A stretch of DNA of 14,922 nucleotides from Proteobacteria bacterium UBA1673 (lineage in GTDB: Bacteria > Pseudomonadota > Gammaproteobacteria > Comchoanobacterales > Comchoanobacteraceae). The position numbers and the translations under genes were made by a program. Positions 7,834 to 14,922 of this stretch are shown here, one piece after another; position 1 is the first letter of the stretch, and the number at the start of each line of letters is the position of its first letter. The notes beneath the pieces are model-generated. The model was not told where the DNA came from. It searched no databases and saw only the letters and a program-made list of their open reading frames with translations. The stretch spans positions 1 to 14,922 of the forward strand of contig DCKN01000098.1 of NCBI GenBank assembly GCA_002320385.1. Reading direction: 5' to 3'.

Positions 7834-10800
7834 CTATGCTTCAACCAATGCTTCTTTGGGTAGTTTGGGTGCCTGTTTATTTGGCTTTACGGTATTTTCA
7901 AGCGCAAGATCCAAATCAGGATGCTTCTGGTTTTTGATTTCCTCGAGTCCAATTGCGATGGCACGGTCTAACTGTGGGTCTTCACATGCTGCAGCTTGCT
8001 CAGGAGTGATTTCAATGACCTCATCAGGATCTACCCCGTGATTTTCAACGCCATAGCCAACGCCATCTAACCAAATGGCATATTCGGGTTGGGTGGTGAC
8101 GCCGCCATCGATGAGATCGTGACGCACATTGATACCAATGACACCGCCCCAGGTGCGTTTACCTATCAGTTTACCTAGTTTCATCTGTTTAAATGCATGT
8201 GAAAACATATCGCCATCGCTGCCGGCATATTCGTTACAGATGGCCACCATGCAGCCTTTGGGCGCATTTGCAGGGTAGCAGAAGTTTGCGTCATGCCACC
8301 GTGTGGCATCAAGACCAATCCGTTTGAGGGCTAGTTTTTGTAAGATTAATGATGAGACATGACCGCCGCCATTGAAGCGAACATCTACGACCAATCCTTG
8401 GCTGTCAAAGCATTGTAAGAAGCTACGCAAAAATTCAGCATAGCCGTCTTTGGACATATCTGGAATATGGATATAGCCGAGCTTCCCATCACTTTTTTCA
8501 CTGACATAGCGTCTATTTTTTTCAACCCACGCTCTGTAGATGCGATCGTGGTTATTGCTGTCGGTTTTAACAATGACGCATTTTTTTTCTTTGCTTTGGT
8601 CTTTAGTGCATTTAACGAGTAACTGTACATATTGATTGGCTTGCTGTTCCAGCGCTTGCTGCAAACTCAGAGTGGCTGATAATGTTTGCCCATTGACTGC
8701 ATAGATGTAATCGCCAACTGATAAGTTGACCCCAGGTGCTTTGAGCGGCGATAGTAAGTCTTCATCTGAAAAGTCTTGGGCATCGATGATATCTATGATT
8801 TTGTAAGCTTTCTCCTTGATGTCATAAACTGTACTTACTCCTAGTTGACCTTGGGAATAGTGTCGTTTCCTATTGAGATCACCGCCCATAACGTAAGCAT
8901 GTGACGAGCCTAACTCGCCATGGAGCTCAGCAATCAAGTCATTGAGTTCTGCTCGAGTGCTGATTCTTTCGGCAACACGTTGATAACGATTTAAGATATC
9001 GTTCCAGGGCACGTTGCTCATGTCTTGATCCCAAAAGAAATCTTTTTGCAGGCGCCATGCTTCTTGCAGCATAAATTGCCACTCAGTTTGAGGATTAATT
9101 GGGGCTCTGGCTCGACTGATATCGATAATCCCGCCTTTTCGGTAGGATTCATCTTTATCTTCAGGTTTACCGCCGGCAGTGATGATACGGATTTGTTTAC
9201 TTGGCGTGCTGTACACAATCTGGCTTCGATCATAAGTTAATTCAGCACTGCTGATACCATCGAATAAATGTTCATATTTTTGTTCTTTGAAATCATAGAT
9301 GCCAACTGATCCAGCCATATCTTTAGTGGTGACTGTGTAGTCATTGCCATCAGCCCAACTTGAAGTGATCAGCAAGACTTTGCCAGATAAGCCCAGTAGT
9401 TTTGTGTAGCTACCTGCATCAACTGGTAGTGGGAGAATTCGTGAGTGTATATTTTGAATGTGGATGATGGTTTCTGGCGTTTCTTTATCTTTCTTGGTGG
9501 TGGCATCATCCTCTTTACTTTTAGTATCTTTATTGTCTTTCTCATCGTCTGTCTTATCGTCGTTTGACTCTGATTCATCGGTATTTAGATGATGGTAAAA
9601 TGGATGTTTGGCATTCTCATCAAGACAACAGACGTAGGCTTTGGCAGTTTTTCTGAAATTGTACTGAAAACAGAGTTCGTCTGATTCGGGGTTCAATGCT
9701 CGGTGTGATAAAAAATAAAGATATTTGCCATCTGGATCAAAGCAGGGGGCATAATCATGATAGTTTCCTTCAGTCACTCGATGCTCTTTCTTGTTATCTA
9801 GACTGTAAAGCATGATATTCGCTGTCTCGTGTGTGTTTTGGCAGCGATAGGCTAGCCACTTACTGTCTGGAGACCAGTCAAATTGCGCGATAGTGCCATA
9901 TGGTGAGTGCTTGATTTCTCGTAGTTTGCCTGTCTCAAGGTCAAATAGACTCAGTTTATGCTGATTATTGGCGATGGCCACGGTTTTGCCATCGGGTGAC
10001 ACACGCATACACAGGACACGTCCAAGATCGATTTTATCCCAGGCTTTTTTTAGAGCCACTGTGCCACTACAATCAAAAACAACTGGTATATCGCGCATGC
10101 CGTCATCGCAGATGGCAAAGACCTTGTTCGTTTTTTCGATCCAACAGCAGTCTCGATAGCGTTTATGATCGCTATTATCGAGTAGAATGCCTGGTCCTTG
10201 ATAACTTGGCATGATGAATAATCGTCCACGGTGACACAATGCCAGCTGGCTACCGTTGTGATTTGGCGATAATGATTCTAACGTTTTTGACGAGAAGTCA
10301 AATTTTCTGATGCGGTTTGATTGAGCACTATTAATAGGGATTTCTAGCGCCACTGCTTGTGGTGTTGTATCTGCTTTAAGGTCTAGATTGGCTTGCCAGA
10401 GCTGTCCTGCTTGGGCATAGACAAGACGATCTTGGTCAATGCTGTAACTGCGGACGTAGAAGTCTTCGCAATGGGTATGCCTACGAATATCTTGTCCTTG
10501 CAGGTCTGCTGAGTAGACGTTGCCATGTCCTTGGAAGTCACTGATGAAGTAAATTCTGTTATTGTGCCACAAGGGTTGAATCATATTGGCGTTTTGTTTG
10601 CAAAATAGCTGAAATGGGTTGTTGTTATCAGTTTTAAGCCATAATTCAGCGCAAGTTCCCCCTTGATAACGCTTCCAGCTTGGGTAGCCGTAGCCATGAC
10701 GCTGGATGATCATCGTATTTTTTTCTGGGCCGTAGCTAATGGCATTGGCAGGACCAACTTCAATATTGGTTAAGTCGCCACCTGTTCTTTGTATACTGTA

Positions 10801-11148
10801 TAGGCAGCCTTGTCTAAAGGGTTGCTCAAATGCGCCTGCTACAAGAATTGTGTCATTATCTTGCCAGCCAACGACGGAGCAGATGGCACCAGTATGCGTT
10901 AGTTTTTGAGGTAATCCGTCGTTTAAATCGAGGACATATGCTTCGGTACTGCCTTCACGGTTGGCATCAAATGCGATGTAACGTCCGCAGGGTGATAATT
11001 GGGGGTGTTTGACTTCGCCAAAGTCGTTGGTTAAGCGTTGACTGAGTTGCGTGGTAAAATCATATAACCAAAGGTCATCTTCTACGATGAATGCCAGTTG
11101 TTTTTGCTTGAGTGATGGCTGTTGGAAGTAGTGTTTTTTGAGGGTCAT
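7834..11148 (-). CDS. Tricorn protease homologue, peptidase family S41
   Basis: A 1104-residue cytosolic peptidase related to the Thermoplasma Tricorn protease (1071 residues), which cuts 6-12-residue peptides from the proteasome into di- to tetrapeptides. Order: N-terminal beta-propeller repeats (about 15-330) with typical W-S-P-D-S/S-P-D-G-K blades in the second propeller (about 340-680), core C1 (about 690-760), PDZ (about 775-870) and core C2 to the end. The catalytic tetrad is intact: S749 and H750 in G-S-S-H-A-Y, nucleophile S977 in E-Y-A-G-S-D-G-D, and E1035 in G-V-E-N-H-G-V. S977 and E1035 are both offset by +12 from the archaeal residues S965 and E1023. A Lys/Asp/Glu-rich linker (about 524-560) interrupts the second propeller. 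No signal peptide is seen. The ATG has AGGA 8 nt upstream and a strong promoter. It converges with the kinase-like gene, 32 nt between stops. Confidence 0.95.
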   Translation of the reverse strand: MTLKKHYFQQPSLKQKQLAFIVEDDLWLYDFTTQLSQRLTNDFGEVKHPQLSPCGRYIAFDANREGSTEAYVLDLNDGLPQKLTHTGAICSVVGWQDNDTILVAGAFEQPFRQGCLYSIQRTGGDLTNIEVGPANAISYGPEKNTMIIQRHGYGYPSWKRYQGGTCAELWLKTDNNNPFQLFCKQNANMIQPLWHNNRIYFISDFQGHGNVYSADLQGQDIRRHTHCEDFYVRSYSIDQDRLVYAQAGQLWQANLDLKADTTPQAVALEIPINSAQSNRIRKFDFSSKTLESLSPNHNGSQLALCHRGRLFIMPSYQGPGILLDNSDHKRYRDCCWIEKTNKVFAICDDGMRDIPVVFDCSGTVALKKAWDKIDLGRVLCMRVSPDGKTVAIANNQHKLSLFDLETGKLREIKHSPYGTIAQFDWSPDSKWLAYRCQNTHETANIMLYSLDNKKEHRVTEGNYHDYAPCFDPDGKYLYFLSHRALNPESDELCFQYNFRKTAKAYVCCLDENAKHPFYHHLNTDESESNDDKTDDEKDNKDTKSKEDDATTKKDKETPETIIHIQNIHSRILPLPVDAGSYTKLLGLSGKVLLITSSWADGNDYTVTTKDMAGSVGIYDFKEQKYEHLFDGISSAELTYDRSQIVYSTPSKQIRIITAGGKPEDKDESYRKGGIIDISRARAPINPQTEWQFMLQEAWRLQKDFFWDQDMSNVPWNDILNRYQRVAERISTRAELNDLIAELHGELGSSHAYVMGGDLNRKRHYSQGQLGVSTVYDIKEKAYKIIDIIDAQDFSDEDLLSPLKAPGVNLSVGDYIYAVNGQTLSATLSLQQALEQQANQYVQLLVKCTKDQSKEKKCVIVKTDSNNHDRIYRAWVEKNRRYVSEKSDGKLGYIHIPDMSKDGYAEFLRSFLQCFDSQGLVVDVRFNGGGHVSSLILQKLALKRIGLDATRWHDANFCYPANAPKGCMVAICNEYAGSDGDMFSHAFKQMKLGKLIGKRTWGGVIGINVRHDLIDGGVTTQPEYAIWLDGVGYGVENHGVDPDEVIEITPEQAAACEDPQLDRAIAIGLEEIKNQKHPDLDLALENTVKPNKQAPKLPKEALVEA

Positions 11149-11185
11149 CGTTGAGATCCTTTGGGGGGAATTTAGGGTAGTGACA

Positions 11186-11213
11186 ATTATACCCGATCAC
11201 TATGGGCAGTCAA
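11186..11213 (-). promoter_or_regulatory. Strong sigma70 promoter of the Tricorn gene
   Basis: On the minus strand TTGACT (11208-11213) is followed after 16 nt by a perfect TATAAT (11186-11191). The predicted leader is about 30 nt and contains AGGA as ribosome-binding site. It makes the Tricorn gene independent of the U-box gene upstream; no hairpin terminator is visible after the U-box stop in this 141-nt gap. Confidence 0.72.
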
Positions 11214-11289
11214 GCTGTATTATTCGCATATGTATACAATTCGAAAGACGATTTTGGGTGAATGTGTAAACGATAAATTGCAACAGAGA

Positions 11290-14200
11290 CTAGGGTTGGG
11301 GATGATTCGAGGTATTGCGACTCTGGTCAGAGAAGAATGAATTTGTCTTGATTTGTGCGTTTTCTCCTGAGTCATCAAAGTCGTCGCTCTGCTTGGATTG
11401 TTGTTTTTCCTGGCTTGATTTTTGTATCCATTGTTCGATTCTAGATCTCAGTTGGTCATCGGGCACTAATAATGCATCAGCAGTTGTATTTTCTGTAGGT
11501 CTGAAAGTCTCTCGGGTCAATGGGCATTCGCCCACAGCGTGTAAATGCCAAAAGATCGCTTCGTACTCAAAACTATGTGGGGTCGATCCGGCTCTGATTT
11601 TCATTGGATTGCGCATAATGTTTCCAGTGAGGGGGCAGATGAATTCAGATGGGGGGTCTTGATTGAGCGTATCGCATGCACCTCCAAGATTCAGCGCAAA
11701 ATGTTTTTGACGCAAGGGTGTGGCCATTTCAAGTAATTTTTGACTCTCAGGGATACCATATATTATTTTTATGGACTCGCGTTCTTTCAATTTTTCTAAT
11801 ATCACTTGATAAGTTTCTTCATTACTATCTTTACCAAGACCTTGTGGCGTGATCAGTGTTAAAATTTTTGGATGATCTCGCAAAAAGAATAGCGGTTGCG
11901 TTTGATGTAAAAGAATATTGAGTATGGGTGAACTGATTTTTCCATTCGAACTCCGATGTATTCGGTTTAGTCCTTCTCTTGAAAATTTTTCTATGACTTG
12001 GGGATACCTGTCTATAAAATATCTGAGATTGGGACTAGCACACAAATAGAGTAAATTAGATTGGCCATTATCATAATCACGATTGAGCGTCTCTGCGCTA
12101 AGAAGCGACACGGTGTCTGGATTATTGAATAGGCAGACAAGACCAGTCATTGAACGTATTAGTTCGATCATCGGCGATGGTCGCGGTAGGTCGATATTGA
12201 TGATGTAGGCGGGTGCGTTTTTCACAATATAGGGGTGTTGTAGGATAATCAAGGGTGCAAGTCGATGATTTGACGATGTGAGTCGTACTAGTCCGCTATG
12301 TTGAGCGGTTGATGGCGTGCCATCACCGTACCATGACTGCTGACTGATTTTGTTTACCAGTTCGGGATTATTGAAGAGTATCGTGGTTCCATACATATCG
12401 TCACACCAGTCTTGCCCGATTGTCAACCCTTTGGGGTTGGTCATATTGATATATTTTGCATCTAATCGTGATGCGAAAACTGAGTTCTCAATCAGTAGAA
12501 TCAGGCCTTCTGGTGTAAAAAAGAGTAGATCGAGTAAACGGCGTTTTGATCTCGTTGCATTTTGAGTTGCATCGATCTGTGGTTGATAGTCAACAACTGA
12601 AGTTAATTGATCCATCTGCAAGCTAGCGAGCAACTTCGGATAACTATGCAGGGTGTTAATATGGCGTGGTGACTGAAACATATAACGGATCTGCTTTAGC
12701 GTTAGTGGGTCGCTGCACGGCTGGTTATCGTGGTTTCGTAAAACCTCTGTAATCAGTTTCTGATCGTCTCTTCGGCCCAGACCAGCTTGTTGGATATCTT
12801 CTGTGCTTGCATGACGAAAAACGCCATTTCGATGCATCATCTCAATAATGTTAATCATTGGGTGTAAAACTTTACCGAGCTCATAAAGTGGAGAAGCCTG
12901 ATTAATCGGTATTGATAATCCGGTGGCTCGGTCAATATACAGTGTTTTTTGAGCGAGTCTTTCTGCATCAATGAGTTTTAAAAGATGTGGATTTGAACCC
13001 AATAGGGCAAGACCATATGGACTTTTGCAAAGCGTCAAAAGCAACCATTGCTTGCGACCATTGTGTTCAATCATTTGATTCATCAAAAAACCATCAATAA
13101 AGTCTTGTAAACAAGGATATTTCATCATCAATAGGATACCGAATTCTGATGATGAAAGATGCTGCACAATTCCCCGCCTCATGAGTGGATCTGAAATCTC
13201 TGAGATCTTTTCTACCAGTGATTGCGTACAGAGTAGGTATGTCAAACCATGTCCGGGAGATACCAAATCTGCGATGAGACCAAGCGTAGTCCTAATATAG
13301 ACTGCATGAAGTTCTGCGTTTTGGTTCCAAGCTACATGATAAACATAGGATGTAGTCGGCTCGCAAAAATTGATTTTTCTTGCCAGTTCTGGATACTGGT
13401 AGAGCAAGGTATAACCGGCGTTGTGTGCTGTGTAAAATAAAATCCTGCATCCTGGGGGTCCAAAAATCACATTATCATCAAAATCATGACAAGGATTGTT
13501 TAGTGCCTCATCGGTAATATCGCTGATGCAAATCTGCCCTTTGTGGAGCAACTCTGATAATACGATTTTATCGTTCGTTAATTGACAAAATTCAATCAGT
13601 GCTAAATAATTTGGCGGAATGTTCTTTTGCATCTGGTAGCGTTGACATAGATCTAGAGGTTTGGTTCGGTAAATCATGCCGTCGGCAGTAATCATTGACT
13701 GAATTTCACTATTTTCTGTAATCAGTTCATAGGCAAAGAAAGACATGCTTGTAATGATCGGAATATCGTTGTCAAACTTTCCATGATTAATATCCGTGGA
13801 TTGACAAGCATGTGTCAGCAGTTTTTTATTAGTCTTTAATAGCTTCACGCCGTCTTCATCGTGTAGGAAATATTGGAGTGGAGATGGTACTGGCGTTAAT
13901 ACATTGTCTGAACTTGCACTGACCATCTGATTCGGTGTTGCAAATAATGAAGGATCGATTTTATCCAATAATCCTGGTGCACGTTTTGCCATTTGTATCA
14001 GAATAATCGGTTGGTAAGATGCAGTTGTGTGCCTTTGGGTCGCGCCCTGAGTCATTGCTAGTCTATGCAGTGCCGAAACTTTCGGCAATATGCCGTCATT
14101 TTGATACGCCCCATCGCTACTGACTCGATTGAGCCCAGTTTGAGTGATTTTATGAATCAACGATGGGTGTTGGATAAATAGATGTCGTGCGTCTTGCGAT

Positions 14201-14706
14201 TTGGCCAGCAGTAGTAAAGGGCTATATCCAGGCCATAGGTGTTGTGTTTTTCTTGGTTCCTCAGTATTTTCTTGGTCAAGGCTATGATGCATCGGTGATG
14301 TTTGGCATCCTACAAAAGGTGCGTTAAAAGCCTCTTCACCAATTATTTCAATCAGGTTTGGGTGTTTTTTGAGTAGGGTATACCCATTTTCACGTGGTTC
14401 ACAGATGAAAAAAAGTATCGATGCTCCAGTAAATGGGCCATGAGTAATCACTCTATTTAATCCTGATTGATCAACTTTTCCAAGAAGGTCATCAGTCAGA
14501 AGGTCCCGTCTGAGTTTTGGTTCGGCGAGAATGTCGAATAGTAGCGATCGACCCGTTTCATCATACGCATTATTCAACATGACTTGATCATACTGTTGTA
14601 AGACTGTACGAACACGATCAATGCCGTGTGCCATGATCATGGTTGTAAGCGGGTTAGGATCAAAAGACTGAAAGAGCTGGGATAGAACAGTGATTTGATT
14701 GCTCAT
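11290..14706 (-). CDS. Large repeat protein with C-terminal U-box, candidate E3 ubiquitin ligase effector
   Basis: 1138 residues without signal peptide or membrane segments. Residues 1018-1095 form a U-box, the RING-like fold without zinc that recruits ubiquitin-loaded E2 enzymes: E-F-I-C-P-L-T-G (1021-1028), I-M-R-N-P-M (1030-1035), E-C-P-L-T-R (1060-1065, with the conserved Pro1062) and a final helix L-R-S-R-I-E-Q-W (1086-1093). The ~1000 residues before it are degenerate helical repeats, best seen at 162-194, 844-876, 883-915 and 926-958, each exactly 33 residues, with S-P/N-L-L at the start, Pro near position 20 and G-L-N-R at the end; weaker copies are at 54-85, 96-129 and 554-586. The repeats presumably bind the target. 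U-boxes are eukaryotic; in bacteria they occur in effectors such as Legionella LubX. The tail (1096-1138) is polar. The ATG has no clear Shine-Dalgarno sequence. Ligase activity and secretion are inference. Confidence 0.85.
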   Translation of the reverse strand: MSNQITVLSQLFQSFDPNPLTTMIMAHGIDRVRTVLQQYDQVMLNNAYDETGRSLLFDILAEPKLRRDLLTDDLLGKVDQSGLNRVITHGPFTGASILFFICEPRENGYTLLKKHPNLIEIIGEEAFNAPFVGCQTSPMHHSLDQENTEEPRKTQHLWPGYSPLLLLAKSQDARHLFIQHPSLIHKITQTGLNRVSSDGAYQNDGILPKVSALHRLAMTQGATQRHTTASYQPIILIQMAKRAPGLLDKIDPSLFATPNQMVSASSDNVLTPVPSPLQYFLHDEDGVKLLKTNKKLLTHACQSTDINHGKFDNDIPIITSMSFFAYELITENSEIQSMITADGMIYRTKPLDLCQRYQMQKNIPPNYLALIEFCQLTNDKIVLSELLHKGQICISDITDEALNNPCHDFDDNVIFGPPGCRILFYTAHNAGYTLLYQYPELARKINFCEPTTSYVYHVAWNQNAELHAVYIRTTLGLIADLVSPGHGLTYLLCTQSLVEKISEISDPLMRRGIVQHLSSSEFGILLMMKYPCLQDFIDGFLMNQMIEHNGRKQWLLLTLCKSPYGLALLGSNPHLLKLIDAERLAQKTLYIDRATGLSIPINQASPLYELGKVLHPMINIIEMMHRNGVFRHASTEDIQQAGLGRRDDQKLITEVLRNHDNQPCSDPLTLKQIRYMFQSPRHINTLHSYPKLLASLQMDQLTSVVDYQPQIDATQNATRSKRRLLDLLFFTPEGLILLIENSVFASRLDAKYINMTNPKGLTIGQDWCDDMYGTTILFNNPELVNKISQQSWYGDGTPSTAQHSGLVRLTSSNHRLAPLIILQHPYIVKNAPAYIINIDLPRPSPMIELIRSMTGLVCLFNNPDTVSLLSAETLNRDYDNGQSNLLYLCASPNLRYFIDRYPQVIEKFSREGLNRIHRSSNGKISSPILNILLHQTQPLFFLRDHPKILTLITPQGLGKDSNEETYQVILEKLKERESIKIIYGIPESQKLLEMATPLRQKHFALNLGGACDTLNQDPPSEFICPLTGNIMRNPMKIRAGSTPHSFEYEAIFWHLHAVGECPLTRETFRPTENTTADALLVPDDQLRSRIEQWIQKSSQEKQQSKQSDDFDDSGENAQIKTNSFFSDQSRNTSNHPQP
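11603..11655 (-). other. E2-contact core of the U-box
   Basis: This part encodes the first U-box loop and strand, including I1023, C1024, P1025 and the M-R-N-P motif. In CHIP and other U-boxes the equivalent hydrophobic loop, with the Pro of the second loop (here P1062), holds the E2 enzyme. All expected hydrophobic positions are kept, so E2 binding is plausible. Confidence 0.6.
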
Positions 14707-14922
14707 AGTAATTAATCTTTTTATTCATTGTAGCAGTCATAAAAATCGAGGTCAATCATGATCTTAGTTTGTGCTGACGTGATTTGGTGTTTTCGATGGT
14801 TTAATCAGAAGTCGGCGCCTGATTGGATTGGTTTACGGTATACATCAAGTTACATATCGCAACTTTTGGTCTTGTTACATCCAACGCAGAGACTTTGTCG
14901 AATGCTGTATTGATGTTGGAGT
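14707..14922. other. Right-end intergenic stretch
   Basis: It contains the U-box gene promoter. A 51-codon plus-strand frame from ATG 14758 to TGA 14913 exists, but its apparent GAGG ribosome-binding site is part of the promoter's -35 box, so I do not call it a gene. TTGGAG at the very end could be the ribosome-binding site of a rightward gene starting just outside the window. Confidence 0.35.
14727..14755 (-). promoter_or_regulatory. Strong sigma70 promoter of the repeat/U-box gene
   Basis: On the minus strand TTGACC (14750-14755) and TACAAT (14727-14732) are separated by the ideal 17 nt; both boxes are one base from consensus. Transcription should start about 14-16 nt before the ATG, leaving a very short leader with no recognisable Shine-Dalgarno sequence. 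Confidence 0.65.

Noticed and set aside
7614..7937. 107-codon plus-strand ORF overlapping the end of the kinase-like gene
   Set aside because: It is in another frame across the acidic tail and runs antisense into the Tricorn gene; low-complexity coding often opens such frames.
11315..11662. 115-codon plus-strand ORF opposite the U-box
   Set aside because: It is a shadow of the strongly supported U-box frame; no ribosome-binding site or family features.
14758..14913. 51-codon plus-strand ORF with an apparent GAGG ribosome-binding site
   Set aside because: The GAGG is part of the -35 box of the opposite-strand U-box promoter, the translation is rich in Trp/Cys/Arg without pattern, and nothing else supports it.
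1..14922. CRISPR array, tRNA, rRNA, insertion sequence or attachment site
   Set aside because: I looked for regularly spaced direct repeats, tRNA arms with a T-loop, transposase motifs and terminal inverted repeats and saw none.

Overview
The window looks like a segment of a bacterial chromosome from a moderately AT-rich gammaproteobacterium with a host-associated, probably intracellular, lifestyle. The evidence is the mix of ordinary bacterial genes (three Bcr/CflA-type MFS transporters, a pterin-4a-carbinolamine dehydratase) with very large proteins carrying eukaryote-like modules: a C-terminal U-box and a protein-kinase-like catalytic core. That mix is typical of Legionella/Coxiella-type bacteria with type IV secretion effectors. 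The Legionellales assignment is inference; no rRNA or other phylogenetic marker is present.

Left part (1-5129): three related MFS genes lie on the minus strand (the first is cut by the window edge). They are interrupted by a tight two-gene minus-strand pair (a small 4-TM membrane protein followed 7 nt later by a 129-residue orphan protein) and by phhB on the plus strand. Each complete MFS gene has its own recognisable sigma70-type promoter. The third MFS protein has lost the family's motif A and one Arg of the family's R-x3-RD motif, so it may have changed function.

Middle (5130-7833): an AT-rich 308-bp gap separates the divergent third MFS gene from a plus-strand 787-codon gene. Its product has a long helical N-terminus, protein-kinase landmarks in the right order (D401, K403, N406, D420, Y443, D543) but a divergent N-lobe and DFG site, and a 62-residue acidic Ser/Thr-rich tail. 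It is best read as a candidate secreted kinase-like effector.

Right part (7834-14922): two large minus-strand genes. One is a full-length Tricorn-type peptidase with its catalytic tetrad intact at a constant offset from the archaeal enzyme. Upstream of it is a 1138-residue protein made of degenerate 33-residue helical repeats (Pro near position 20, ending GLNR) with a clear C-terminal U-box. Each has its own strong promoter, so they are neighbours rather than an obvious operon.

How they may work together (inference): a U-box ligase that feeds host proteins to the host proteasome, a Tricorn peptidase that trims oligopeptides inside the bacterium, and several small-molecule transporters would fit a scheme for taking amino acids from a host cell. 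The repeat/U-box protein is the strongest candidate for something not previously described.
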